64,000 nucleotides of DNA from Pseudomonadota bacterium (GTDB lineage: Bacteria; Pseudomonadota; Gammaproteobacteria; Burkholderiales; Burkholderiaceae_C): assembly GCA_018241225.1 (NCBI GenBank), contig JAFEEG010000003.1, positions 28,657 through 92,656 of the forward strand, read 5' to 3'. The translations under genes and the position numbers were made by a program. Below are positions 20,657 to 29,805 of the stretch, in pieces. The first letter of the stretch is position 1. Each line of letters opens with the position of its first letter. The notes under the pieces were generated by a model that worked only from the letters and a program-made list of their open reading frames with translations, was not told the DNA's origin and made no database searches.

Positions 20657-21708
20657 CAGGCGCTGCTCCCCTGCTCCACAACCGGCTTGTCGCCTTGCGC
20701 ATCCTGCTTTTCGGCAGAGCGGGCCGCGGCGGCCCGGCGCATCATGGCCAGCGAGGCCATCAGCAACTGGTAGGCAATGACGATCAGCACGGCCGCGCCC
20801 AACGGCCACATGAAAAGCTCGCGCCGGGGCCGCCACGACAGCGTCTTCTGGTTCTGCGGCGTGATGCGATCCAGCGTGGCATAGATCTGCTCCAGCTCAC
20901 CCTGGTTGCCGGCAAAGAAATAGCGCCCGCCGGTGGCGGCCGCCAGTTGGCGCAACAGGTCGAGGTCGACCTTGTCCTCGCCGGTCGCGGCGGGGTCGCC
21001 GATACCCACGGTGTGCAGCGTCACGCCGCGCTCCTTGGCAATCTCGGCGGCCTTGGGCGGCGGCATCTTGCTGGCGGTGTCGTTGCCGTCCGTGAGCAGG
21101 ATCATCACCTTCTGCGGCGCCTTGCTCTGCTCGAACATCTTGATGCCCAGGCCGATCGCGTCGCCCATGGCCGTGCTGGGCCCCGCCATGCCGGGCAGCA
21201 TCTCGTCGATCATGGCCTGCACCAGTGCATGGTCCATGGTGAAGGGCACCTGCGGATAGGGCGCATCGCCGAACACCACCAGGCCGATGCGATCGCCCGG
21301 GCGACGGCCCACGAAGTCGCGCACCACCTGGCGCACCGCATCGACCCGCGCGATGACGGCGCCGTCGGGGCGCTTGTAGTCGCGCGTGTCCATCGACTGG
21401 GACAAATCCAGCGCCAGCAGCAGGTCGCGCGCGGGCTGGATCTTCTCGATGGGCGGGTCCACGAACTGCGGCCTGGCCAGCGCCAGCACCACCAAAGCCC
21501 AGGCCACCGGCGCAATGAGCTTTTGCAGCCAGTGCGTGTGCGGCACCACCGCGCCGGGTGCCGGCTTGAGCCCGACCGCGCTGGCCACCTCGCCGAAGAA
21601 CGGCAGGCGCACCGAGGCGCTTTCCTCCCGGTAGGGCGGCATCAGCCACCACACCAGCAACGGCAAGGGGAGCAAGGCCAGGAGCCAGGGAAACTCAAGT
21701 TGATACAT
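20656..21708 (-). CDS. batA: vWA domain membrane protein (BatA type)
   Basis: 350 residues from MYQLEFPW. An N-terminal span (FPWLLALLPLPLLVWWLMPP), a second span (WALVVLALARP), then a vWA domain with an intact MIDAS, DLSQS at 101-105 and LLTDGNDTAS later, and a C-terminal span (LGAAVLIVIAYQLLMASLAMM). BatA partners MoxR AAA ATPases and binds divalent metal through the MIDAS. The start overlaps the end of the DUF4381 gene by 14 bases, and the stop overlaps the vWA-TPR start (TGATG). An upstream in-frame ATG at 21735 is less likely because it lies inside the previous gene. Confidence 0.9.
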   Translation of the reverse strand: MYQLEFPWLLALLPLPLLVWWLMPPYREESASVRLPFFGEVASAVGLKPAPGAVVPHTHWLQKLIAPVAWALVVLALARPQFVDPPIEKIQPARDLLLALDLSQSMDTRDYKRPDGAVIARVDAVRQVVRDFVGRRPGDRIGLVVFGDAPYPQVPFTMDHALVQAMIDEMLPGMAGPSTAMGDAIGLGIKMFEQSKAPQKVMILLTDGNDTASKMPPPKAAEIAKERGVTLHTVGIGDPAATGEDKVDLDLLRQLAAATGGRYFFAGNQGELEQIYATLDRITPQNQKTLSWRPRRELFMWPLGAAVLIVIAYQLLMASLAMMRRAAAARSAEKQDAQGDKPVVEQGSSA

Positions 21709-22219
21709 GGCCCTGGATCCATTGGCGCGAGGCATCGATCAGCACGCGCACGTCGTTGGGTGAAACGCGCGCCAGCGCCTGCGGGTCGTGGTACTGGATT
21801 TCGCGCACCAGCGGCGCCAGCGCCTGCGCGCCGTGCGTGGCATGGCCCGCGTTGGCCAGGAGAAACTGCGCCCACTCGGCACCGCTCTGGCTGGCCACCA
21901 GCTCGCGCGGCCAGGCCGCGAGCGCGCAGCGCTTGACCAGTGCCGGCAGCGCCTCGAGCAACTGCGGCCCCGTGGCCGGGTCGGCCTGCCAGCTCGACTC
22001 CAGTCGGCGCAGCTCGGCCAGCGCTTCGCGCCGATAGCGGTTGCGCCACCAGCGCCGCGCGCCGCGCCAGGCCAGCCACAGCGCCAGCACGGCGAGCAGG
22101 ACACCCAGCACCTCCCAGCCCACGGTCTGCGGCCGCCACGATACGGGCGGCGGCAGCACCACGTCGGCCAGTTGCGACAACGAGGGAATTGCGTCGGAGG
22201 CGTTGGCGGCTTCGCTCAT
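21695..22219 (-). CDS. DUF4381 family membrane protein
   Basis: 174 residues from MSEAANAS. The sequence runs SQLADVVLPPPVSWRPQTVGW, a single membrane span (EVLGVLLAVLALWLAW), then a basic and alpha-helical cytoplasmic part (RREALAELRRLESSW). DUF4381 proteins occur almost only in MoxR-DUF58-vWA clusters, where they are thought to be part of the membrane assembly; their activity is unknown. The start overlaps the DUF58 stop (ATGA) and the end overlaps batA by 14 bases, so synthesis of the set is coupled. Confidence 0.85.
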   Translation of the reverse strand: MSEAANASDAIPSLSQLADVVLPPPVSWRPQTVGWEVLGVLLAVLALWLAWRGARRWWRNRYRREALAELRRLESSWQADPATGPQLLEALPALVKRCALAAWPRELVASQSGAEWAQFLLANAGHATHGAQALAPLVREIQYHDPQALARVSPNDVRVLIDASRQWIQGHVST

Positions 22220-23280
22220 TGCCTGCTCCCGCGCCGGGACGGGGCGTTGTCCTGCCCGAGCAGGCGGCGCAGCTGGGGCGCGGTTTCCTCGGCAGCCGAC
22301 AGCGGCAGCACCGGCACGCCGATGCGGTGACGCCATTCGAACAGCTCGCGGCTGCGCTCGCTGACGAATTCGGCAATGCCGCGGCGCACCGCATCGCGGC
22401 CCAGGCCCAGCTCCACCTGCAGCTCTCCGTCGCTGACCACCAGTTCGCCCGATGGCGGCAGCTCGCTCATGAAGGGATCGTGCACCACCACGGCCAGCAG
22501 GTCGTTGCGCGCGGCAATTTGCGACATCAGCTCGCGCGTGAGTTCGTCGTGGCCGTCGAAGTCGCTCACCACCACCACCAGGTGGTCGTGGTGCGCCAGC
22601 CTGGCCGCCTGCCCGAGCGCCTGGTTGAGCTGCGATGCGCCACGCCTGGCCGGTGCATCGGCGCGCAGCTGCTGGTTGCGCCGGGCGATCTCGCCAAGCA
22701 GCTGTTGCACCGCATCGCGGCTTCGCTTGGGCCGCAGCTGGGTGAAGTCGTCGTCGCCGAACACCACGCCACCCACGCGGTCGCCATCCATCAGCACACG
22801 CCACGCCACCAGCGCCGCGGCTTCTGCCGCGCTGACCGACTTCATGGCGCGCCGGGTGCCGAAGAACATGTTCATTCGCTGGTCCACCAGCAGCAGCACG
22901 GGCCGGTCTTTTTCTTCGGAGTACACGCGAACGTGCGGCACGCTGGTGCGTGCCGTCACGCGCCAGTCCATGCTGCGGATGTCATCGCCCGGCAGGTAGG
23001 GGCGCAGCTCCTCGAAGTCGAGCCCGCGCCCGCGCACGCGCGAGGCATGCCGGCCGGCAAGCACGCTGTGCACCGGTTGGCGCGGCTTGAAGTGGAAGTC
23101 TCGGGCGGCCACTTCCAGGCTGGCCAGGTACTCGGTGCTCACGTGCACGCCGGCAACGACACTGGCCTCGCCCGCCGGCTGCGCAGCCGGCGTGGAGCCG
23201 CCCGCGCGGGACAGCCGCGCCGACAAGGCATTGCCGACCCTTGCCAGGCCGGCCAGTTGCAGCCGCTTGCCGTTGAACAT
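22216..23280 (-). CDS. DUF58 domain protein
   Basis: 354 residues, soluble by appearance. The DUF58 hallmark is plain: GRGLDFEELRPYLPGDDIRSMDW followed by RTSVPHVRVYSEEKDRP (about residues 80-125). The C-terminal half resembles a degenerate vWA fold (LLLVDQRMNMFFG, VVVVSDFDGHDE). DUF58 proteins are standard partners of MoxR ATPases. It starts 25 bases after the MoxR stop and overlaps the DUF4381 start. Function beyond the complex is not known. Confidence 0.9.
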   Translation of the reverse strand: MFNGKRLQLAGLARVGNALSARLSRAGGSTPAAQPAGEASVVAGVHVSTEYLASLEVAARDFHFKPRQPVHSVLAGRHASRVRGRGLDFEELRPYLPGDDIRSMDWRVTARTSVPHVRVYSEEKDRPVLLLVDQRMNMFFGTRRAMKSVSAAEAAALVAWRVLMDGDRVGGVVFGDDDFTQLRPKRSRDAVQQLLGEIARRNQQLRADAPARRGASQLNQALGQAARLAHHDHLVVVVSDFDGHDELTRELMSQIAARNDLLAVVVHDPFMSELPPSGELVVSDGELQVELGLGRDAVRRGIAEFVSERSRELFEWRHRIGVPVLPLSAAEETAPQLRRLLGQDNAPSRRGSRQ

Positions 23281-23305
23281 GAAAGCCGCCCCGTCGTCCG
23301 CTGGC

Positions 23306-24283
23306 TCAGGCCACCGCGACCTTCTGCACCAGGCGGTCGATCACGGCATCGGCCGTGATGCGCGCCGCATGCGCTTCGTACGACAGGATCAGGCGGTGGC
23401 GAAACACCTCGTGCACCACGCTCTGCACGTCCTCGGGCACCACGTAGTCGCGGCCTTGCAGCCAGGCATAGGCTCGCGCCACCTTGTCCAGGCCGATGGA
23501 GCCGCGCGGGCTCACGCCCACCTGGATCCACTGCGCCAGATCGGCATCGATGGCCGCGGGCTCGCGCGTGGCCTGCACCAGCGCCACGATGTACTGCTCG
23601 ACGGCTTCGCTGACTTGCAGCGCATGGATTTCCGCGCGCGCAGCGAAGATGCTTTCCTGCGCCAGGCGCGACTGGCCCTGCCCGCTGGCGGCATGCGACT
23701 CGTGCGCTTCCTCGCTGCGGGCCAGCCGCACGATCTGCGCTTCGGCGCCGGCCTCGGGGTAGCCCACGCTCAGGTGCATCAGGAATCGGTCCATCTGCGC
23801 CTCGGGCAAGGGATAGGTGCCCTCCTGCTCGATGGGGTTCTGCGTGGCCATCACCAGGAACAGCGGCGGCAACGGATGCGTCGCGCCGCCCACGGTCACC
23901 TGGCGCTCTTCCATGGCTTCGAGCAAGGCCGCCTGCACCTTGGCCGGCGAGCGGTTCACTTCGTCGGCCAGCACCAGGTTGGCGAACAGCGGCCCCTGCT
24001 GAAAGCGGAACTCGCCCTTGCCGCCTTCGCTGTAGTAGATCTCCGAGCCGGTGATGTCGGCCGGCAGCAGGTCGGGCGTGAACTGGATGCGCGAGAGCCT
24101 GGCGTCCAGGTGCTTGGCCAGGCTCTTGATGGCGCGGGTCTTGGCCAGGCCAGGCAGGCCTTCGACCAAGAGGTGCCCATCGGCCAGCAGGCCCAGTAGC
24201 AGGCGCTCGATCATGCGCTCCTGGCCGATGATCGATTCGCCCATGCGGGCCTTGAGTTGAAGAACGTCGTCGCGTGCGGTCAT
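23306..24283 (-). CDS. MoxR family AAA+ ATPase
   Basis: 325 residues, usual for MoxR. Walker A GLPGLAKT (42-49), Walker B NLVLADEVNR (102-111) and sensor 1 region FLVMATQNPIEQEGTYPLPEAQ, with the lid domain at the C-terminus. MoxR ATPases work with vWA partners as chaperones that insert metal or activate enzymes, for example methanol dehydrogenase or CO dehydrogenase. Here it is followed by DUF58, DUF4381, two vWA proteins and BatD, and preceded 22 bases upstream by a spermidine-synthase-like gene and an arylsulfatase, which suggests a client to test. Confidence 0.94.
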   Translation of the reverse strand: MTARDDVLQLKARMGESIIGQERMIERLLLGLLADGHLLVEGLPGLAKTRAIKSLAKHLDARLSRIQFTPDLLPADITGSEIYYSEGGKGEFRFQQGPLFANLVLADEVNRSPAKVQAALLEAMEERQVTVGGATHPLPPLFLVMATQNPIEQEGTYPLPEAQMDRFLMHLSVGYPEAGAEAQIVRLARSEEAHESHAASGQGQSRLAQESIFAARAEIHALQVSEAVEQYIVALVQATREPAAIDADLAQWIQVGVSPRGSIGLDKVARAYAWLQGRDYVVPEDVQSVVHEVFRHRLILSYEAHAARITADAVIDRLVQKVAVA

Positions 24284-24305
24284 GGAGATCCTTCTTCGTT
24301 TCTTT

Positions 24306-26876
24306 TCAGCGCGCGCCGCCGGTGAACCACTGGAAGTACGGGTTGGACGGTGCTTCGCGCATCAGCAGCCGGACATCGTTGGCCCAGCCCTCGCGGTCAC
24401 CCTGGTAGGCGAAAAGACCTGCGCGATAGAAAAGATAGAGCAGTTCGCGTTCCCGGTCGATGGCCTCGGTCAGCGCCGGGTCCGCGCCCTGCAAGGCAGG
24501 CTCGGTGCGCGCCTGCAGCATCGTGCCCAGCACTTGCGGGAACTCCTCGCGCCGCACCCAGCTGGCGTACTCGATGCGCGGATGGTCGTCGGTGACGGGC
24601 TGTGCATTGCCGGCATACCCTTCGAGCATGGCACGGTCGCCCACCCAGGTGGCGAGCAAGGCCGCCGGCGAATCCACGCCAACCTCGGCCAGGGCCTTGG
24701 CGACTTCGGGTTGCTTCATGCGCTGCGCAATGCGCGCAGCATCCAGCACCATCGGTTGCATCGAGCCCACCAGCATCATCTCGTGCAGCTCGGTGGTCCA
24801 CAGCGTGGCGTGCGGAAACACGGCCAGGAAGCTTTGCACCAGCGAGCGGGTGTCTTCGTCGTTCTGCGTGGGCAGCGGCAGCCACTGCGCCACCATGCCG
24901 CCAGTCTGCAGCCGCGCGGCGGCCAGGCGGTAGAAGTCGCTCGAATACAGGTTGACCACGCCCGCGGCCGATGGCGGCGGCGGCTCCAGGGTGATGAGGT
25001 CGTAGCGCCCCTGCCCTTGCAGCAACTCGCGCCGGCCGTCGCGCACACGAATCTGCATGCGCGCATCGCGCGTGAGGTCGTAGTTGCCACGGAAGTTCGG
25101 CGCCGCGCGCACAACGGCTGGCAGCAGTTCGGCCACGACGCGTTCCTCGAGGCCCGGGTAGGCCAGCAAGGCTCCACCGGTGATACCCGTGCCCAGGCCG
25201 ATCACCAGCGCGGACTTGGGCTCGCCGCCATGCACGATCAGCGGCAGCAGGGCCTGCAGCCGCATGTAGCGCAACGAGGTCATGGCATCGCCCGAGTTGG
25301 ACACACCCTGGATATACAAGCGGTTGAAGTGGTTCTGCCCGGCGCGCTGCTGCACCACCGCCACCGTGGCACCACGGCTTTCTTCATAAGCCACCAGCTC
25401 GCCCCCGCGCGACTGGCTCAACAGGCGCGCCAGCCGATCAGGCGGCGCCAGCATGGCGCCCGCCACCACGAAGCCCGCGAGCGCAGCCACGCCCCAGCGC
25501 GGCACTGCGCGTACGCCGGGCCCCGAAAGCACCGCCACCAGGCCCAGCGCGCTGGCCGCCACGGCCAGCACCGCCAGCGTGCGCACCAGCCCCAGCCACG
25601 GAACGAGCACGAAGCCCGCCAGCACCGTGCCGACGATGCCCCCGAGCGTGTTCAAGGCCAGCACCGTGCCTACCTCGCGACCCACGCCGCCGTTGCCCGA
25701 CGCCAGTCGCAACGCCACCGGAAACGCAGCACCGAGCAGCAGCGTGGGCAGGAAGACGACGCTCAACGCTGCCGTGGCAAAGCGCGCGCACATGGCCGCC
25801 AAAAGGCTGCCGGTGGCGCCGCGCGTCCACTGCGAGGCCAGCGTCTGCAATTGCACCAGCCAGTCGCCCAGCAGTGCCACTTCAAGCAGCGCGAGTGCGC
25901 CCGCGGTGCTGATGAGCACCGCGAATACGCCCCACGGATCGGCCAGCCGATCGGCCCGCCGCGCGATCCAGGCGCTGCCCAGCATCAGGCCGAGCAGGTA
26001 GGTGGCCAGCACGATCGCAAAGGCCACGCTGCGCGTGCTGATGAACTGCACGATGGCCTGCGACCACACCACTTCGTAGCCCAGCGCGAGGCCGCCCGCA
26101 ATGGCGTAGAGCACCACCGCAAGGCGGGCATGCCGCGCCTGCTGCGAATCGTCGGAAGCGGCTTGCGTGCCGGCGGGCTCGGCACCCGACTCATCGGCGG
26201 TGGTGCCACGCCGGGCAAGCGCCCAGGCCGCCACCGCAACCAGCACATTGAGCAACGCCGCTGCCGCCGCGCTGCCCCGCAATCCGAACCATGGAATGAA
26301 ACAGAAGGCGGCCAGCAAGGTGCCGGCAACGGCACCCAACGTGTTGGCCGCGTACAGGCGCCCGCCAGCCCAGGCCCGTTGATCGAGCATGGGCCGCAGC
26401 GCGCGCATGAGAACGGGCAGCGTGCCGCCCAGCAACGTGGCCGGCAGCGCCACCAGCAGCAGTGGCAGCAGCCACGCCGCAGGCCCGATGTGCGCATCGA
26501 GCCAGACAAAGGCAGGCGCAATGGCGCCCAGCGCGAAAGTCACCGCCAAGCCGAGCAGGCCTGCGGCCAGTTCGAGCACGGCGTACAGCCGCCACGGTTG
26601 CCCCGCCCGGTCGGCCCAGCGCCCGAAGAGCCAGCCGCCGGCCGCCAGGCCGGCGAAGAAGGCGCCCACGCCCAGGCTCACGGCATGGACGTCCACGCCC
26701 ACCACGAGGGAAAGCTGCCGGATCCACAGCACCTGGTAGACCAGGGCTGCGACACCCGACGCGAATAGAAGCGCGGCCGGCCAGGCCAGCCGCACCCGGG
26801 TGGGGGAGCCGGCAGCCGTGGCGCGGCCCTTCTGCGCGGCCTTGGCCGCCTTGGCCTGCCGCATCACACCCTGCAC
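24306..26876 (-). CDS. Multi-span membrane protein fused to a spermidine synthase-like domain
   Basis: 856 residues. About the first 480 form many hydrophobic segments resembling a duplicated transporter-like fold (ALLFASGVAALVYQVLWIRQL recurs in type as LGYEVVWSQAIVQFISTRSVA). The C-terminal part is a class I methyltransferase fold of the spermidine synthase family, with LVIGLGTGITGGALLAYPGLEE near residue 560 and the LEPPPPSAAGVVNLYSSDFY segment. Such fusions are common but their substrates are unresolved; a polyamine role is not shown. Alternative start: ATG four codons downstream. Ten bases separate it from the arylsulfatase gene and 22 from MoxR. Confidence 0.85.
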   Translation of the reverse strand: MQGVMRQAKAAKAAQKGRATAAGSPTRVRLAWPAALLFASGVAALVYQVLWIRQLSLVVGVDVHAVSLGVGAFFAGLAAGGWLFGRWADRAGQPWRLYAVLELAAGLLGLAVTFALGAIAPAFVWLDAHIGPAAWLLPLLLVALPATLLGGTLPVLMRALRPMLDQRAWAGGRLYAANTLGAVAGTLLAAFCFIPWFGLRGSAAAAALLNVLVAVAAWALARRGTTADESGAEPAGTQAASDDSQQARHARLAVVLYAIAGGLALGYEVVWSQAIVQFISTRSVAFAIVLATYLLGLMLGSAWIARRADRLADPWGVFAVLISTAGALALLEVALLGDWLVQLQTLASQWTRGATGSLLAAMCARFATAALSVVFLPTLLLGAAFPVALRLASGNGGVGREVGTVLALNTLGGIVGTVLAGFVLVPWLGLVRTLAVLAVAASALGLVAVLSGPGVRAVPRWGVAALAGFVVAGAMLAPPDRLARLLSQSRGGELVAYEESRGATVAVVQQRAGQNHFNRLYIQGVSNSGDAMTSLRYMRLQALLPLIVHGGEPKSALVIGLGTGITGGALLAYPGLEERVVAELLPAVVRAAPNFRGNYDLTRDARMQIRVRDGRRELLQGQGRYDLITLEPPPPSAAGVVNLYSSDFYRLAAARLQTGGMVAQWLPLPTQNDEDTRSLVQSFLAVFPHATLWTTELHEMMLVGSMQPMVLDAARIAQRMKQPEVAKALAEVGVDSPAALLATWVGDRAMLEGYAGNAQPVTDDHPRIEYASWVRREEFPQVLGTMLQARTEPALQGADPALTEAIDRERELLYLFYRAGLFAYQGDREGWANDVRLLMREAPSNPYFQWFTGGAR

Positions 26877-26886
26877 TCAGACACCA

Positions 26887-28602
26887 TCACTTCTTCTGCT
26901 GAGCGCCCTGCATCTGCTGCTGCTGCCGCTGCATGGCGGCCTTCACCTTGCTCTTCACGTCGGCCACGGCCTGGTCGATGGTGAAGCTGGCCGGGATCTG
27001 GCTTGGGGGATAGTCAACGAAGGTCTGCAGGAAGTTGCCGGCACGGCGTCCGCCCTCGAACAGGACGAACGCGTTCTCGGTCTGCATGTTCTCGTACCCG
27101 TTCGTCGGGCCGATGTCCGCGCGCTCGTACGGGTCCAGCCGCAGGTTGTAGAACTTGGGCGTTCTCAGGCAGGTGAAGGGCTCTTTCCAGATCTGCATGC
27201 CGCCCTGCGCCCGCTGCTCGCAGAAGACCACCTTGAAGGCCGTCGGGTTCGTCGCGCCGGGCAGCGACGTGTCGAAGCGCATCGCCACCAGTTCTGCGTC
27301 GTCGTTGAAGTAGAAGAACTCGTCACGCGAACTCTTCTCGGTCTGCCCGGTCAGCATGGGCAACTGGTTGTAGCCGTCCAGGTGAACCTTGAAGTTCTTG
27401 CCACCGATGCCGGTGCCCTTGAGCAGGCGGTCCTTGATGTTGGTGTCGCCCGCGGCGGCCAGCAAGGTGGGGAACCAGTCCAGGCCCGAGAAGAGGCCGT
27501 TGCTCGTGGTGCCCGGCTTGATCTTGTCAGGCCAGCGAACCATGGCGGGCACGCGGAAGGCGCCTTCCCAGTTGGAATCCTTCTCGCTGCGGAACGGCGA
27601 ATTCGCGGCGTCGGGCCACGAGAAGAAGTTGGGGCCGTTGTCGGTGGTGAAGATGACGATGGTGTCCTTCGTGATGCCGGCATCGTCCAGCGTCTTCAGG
27701 AGCTTGCCCACGTTCTGGTCCATCTCCCACATGCCGTCGGCATATTCGTGGCCTGGGCCGAGGCCGGCCTTTCCGCGGTTCTCCGGCTTCACATGGGTGT
27801 ACATGTGCATGCGCGTGAAGTTCATCCACACGAAGAAGGGCTTGTCGGCCTTCTGCTTCTTGATGAAGTCGATGGCGGCGCCGGTGGTCTCGTCGTCGAT
27901 GGTCTCCATCCGCTTCTTTGTCAGCGGGCCGGAGTCCTGCACCTTGCCGTCGGCGGACGACTTGATGACGCCGCGCGGGTTGTACGCCTTCAGGAACTCG
28001 GGGCTGTTCTTGAACCAGTAGGGCCGCTCGGGCTCTTCTTCCGCGTTCAGGTGGTAGAGGTTGCCGAAGAATTCGTCGAAGCCGTGCTTCGTGGGCAGGA
28101 AACGGTCCTGGTCACCCAGGTGGTTCTTGCCGAACTGCGCAGTGTTGTAGCCCAGCGGCTTGAGCGCCTGGGCAATGGTCACGTCGCGGTCCTGCAGGCC
28201 GGCCGGAGCGCCCGGCACACCCACCTTCGAGAGGCCCGTGCGGAACACGCTCTGGCCGGTCAGGAAGCTCGAGCGACCGGCCGTGCAGCTGTTCTCGGCG
28301 TAGTAGTCGGTGAACTTCATGCCTTCGGTGGCAATGCGATCGATGTTGGGCGTCTTGTAGCCCACCACGCCCAGTCCGAATGCGCTGACGTTGGTCTGCC
28401 CCACGTCATCGCCGAAGATCACCAGGATGTTGGGTTTCTTGCCGCCGCCATTGGCCGGCGGCTGGTTCTTGGTCTGGCCTTGCGCCTGCGGCGGCTTGGC
28501 CTGCGCGCCCGCGCTGGTGGCGCCGAGCACGGCACCCAGTGCCATACCCGCCGTCACCAGCACGCGTGCCCAGCGCGTGCGCTCAGCTGTCAGTTGAAAC
28601 AT
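26887..28602 (-). CDS. Exported arylsulfatase (type I, formylglycine-dependent)
   Basis: 571 residues with a signal peptide (residues 1 to about 34, ending TSAGAQA), so periplasmic or secreted. It hydrolyses sulfate esters to free sulfate. The sulfatase signature SCTAGRSSFLTGQ places the formylglycine cysteine at 106 (C-x-A-x-R variant), and metal aspartates appear in LVIFGDDVG and IVIFTTDNGPN. No formylglycine-generating enzyme or anSME gene is in the window, so activation must come from elsewhere. It lies 23 bases after a HAD lipoprotein gene and 10 before the spermidine-synthase-like gene. Sulfate it frees could feed the Sbp/CysTWA system encoded 15 kb away. Confidence 0.92.
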   Translation of the reverse strand: MFQLTAERTRWARVLVTAGMALGAVLGATSAGAQAKPPQAQGQTKNQPPANGGGKKPNILVIFGDDVGQTNVSAFGLGVVGYKTPNIDRIATEGMKFTDYYAENSCTAGRSSFLTGQSVFRTGLSKVGVPGAPAGLQDRDVTIAQALKPLGYNTAQFGKNHLGDQDRFLPTKHGFDEFFGNLYHLNAEEEPERPYWFKNSPEFLKAYNPRGVIKSSADGKVQDSGPLTKKRMETIDDETTGAAIDFIKKQKADKPFFVWMNFTRMHMYTHVKPENRGKAGLGPGHEYADGMWEMDQNVGKLLKTLDDAGITKDTIVIFTTDNGPNFFSWPDAANSPFRSEKDSNWEGAFRVPAMVRWPDKIKPGTTSNGLFSGLDWFPTLLAAAGDTNIKDRLLKGTGIGGKNFKVHLDGYNQLPMLTGQTEKSSRDEFFYFNDDAELVAMRFDTSLPGATNPTAFKVVFCEQRAQGGMQIWKEPFTCLRTPKFYNLRLDPYERADIGPTNGYENMQTENAFVLFEGGRRAGNFLQTFVDYPPSQIPASFTIDQAVADVKSKVKAAMQRQQQQMQGAQQKK

Positions 28603-28625
28603 CGTCCTTCTCTCCTTTCGGTACT

Positions 28626-29642
28626 TCAGGGCTTGCCCGGGAAAATCTGCTTCCAGTCTTTCTTCATGCTGACCACGACCCAGTTGCGGCGCGGCGCTTC
28701 GTCCAGCGCCTTGTCCAGCTTGCCGAAAGGCGACTGGCGGTCGTAGGCAAACTCGCGCTCGCCGTCGTCGTGATGAACCAGAAGGCCCAGGCGCCTGCCT
28801 GGCCCGGTGGTGGCGTACTGCAGCATCTGCAGGTCGCCATCGGAGTTGCCGAAAGCCAGGATGGGTTGCTGGCCGATGTGCATGTAGATGCCCACCGGCT
28901 TGCCCGGCCCGTCATTGATGAAGTCCAGCTTGGGCTGGCGCATCAGCGACTTGCCGTCGAAGGCAACACCCTGCGAAGAACCCACCACCTGCTCGGGCGG
29001 AATGCCATACACCTCCTGCGTCCAGGGGCGCATCACCTCCATGGTGCCGCCCGAGACGATGTAGGTCTTGAAGCCCTTGGAGCGCAGATAGCTCAGCAAC
29101 TCCAGTTGCGGCTGGTACACGGTTTCGGTGTAGGGGCGCTTGAGCGTGGGATGCCGCGCGGTGGCGAACCACTGGCGCACCGTGCGGTCGTACTCTTCCA
29201 CCGACATGCCGCTGTTGGCCTGCACCAGCAGATCGAGCAGGGGCTTCTCGCCCAGCGCCAGCGCGCCCTTGAGGTCGTTGGCAGCCAGGGCCTTGTACAC
29301 GGGGTTGTCCGCCCACTGCGGATTGCGGGGCGCGGCCGCCTTGACCTGGTCGATCATGAAGGCGAACTGCGTGTACATGGGTTGCTCCACCCACAGCGTT
29401 CCGTCGTTGTCGAAGGTGGCAATGCGCTGCGCCGGCGGCACGTAGTTGGGCGAGCCGTCGCGCGTCACGTCGTTGACGAAATCGACAATGGCCTGCCGTG
29501 CCGGTCCGTCGGACCACGAAGGCAAGGGATCGGTGCCTGAAAGAACCGCGCAGCCTGTTGCACCCCACGCCACGAAGCCCGCAACGAGCCACGAAGCCGC
29601 CCGCTTCCACCATGTCCTGCCTGATTGAGAAAAGACTGCCAT
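28626..29642 (-). CDS. HAD superfamily phosphatase-like lipoprotein
   Basis: 338 residues. The N-terminus has a basic start, a hydrophobic stretch and a lipobox ATGC with Cys31, so it is probably an outer- or inner-membrane lipoprotein facing the periplasm. The HAD motif I is FDNDGTLW (Asp78, Asp80), motif II YIVSGGT, and a motif IV-like region is GNSDGDLQML. It resembles phosphoserine-phosphatase-like haloacid dehalogenase proteins; the substrate is unknown. It is the first gene of the nine-gene minus-strand run and precedes the arylsulfatase. The Shine-Dalgarno (GAGG) is unusually close to the ATG. Confidence 0.85.
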   Translation of the reverse strand: MAVFSQSGRTWWKRAASWLVAGFVAWGATGCAVLSGTDPLPSWSDGPARQAIVDFVNDVTRDGSPNYVPPAQRIATFDNDGTLWVEQPMYTQFAFMIDQVKAAAPRNPQWADNPVYKALAANDLKGALALGEKPLLDLLVQANSGMSVEEYDRTVRQWFATARHPTLKRPYTETVYQPQLELLSYLRSKGFKTYIVSGGTMEVMRPWTQEVYGIPPEQVVGSSQGVAFDGKSLMRQPKLDFINDGPGKPVGIYMHIGQQPILAFGNSDGDLQMLQYATTGPGRRLGLLVHHDDGEREFAYDRQSPFGKLDKALDEAPRRNWVVVSMKKDWKQIFPGKP

Positions 29643-29805
29643 TCCTCACAACCCTCTTGTTCCGAGTTGAAGTGTTTTGATCTATACGTTGCCGCGGGCC
29701 TGTTCTTGTTCTGCGACGCTGCGCATTTAACCCGGGTGCCGTCGAGCGTAACGTTGTTGTACGACGCTGGCAATCGTTATGCGTACGAACGTGGTCGCTT
29801 CACAT

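Noticed and set aside
26800-28746. A 648-codon plus-strand frame opposite the arylsulfatase
   Set aside because: Shadow frame; the sulfatase with its signature motif and signal peptide is the real gene.
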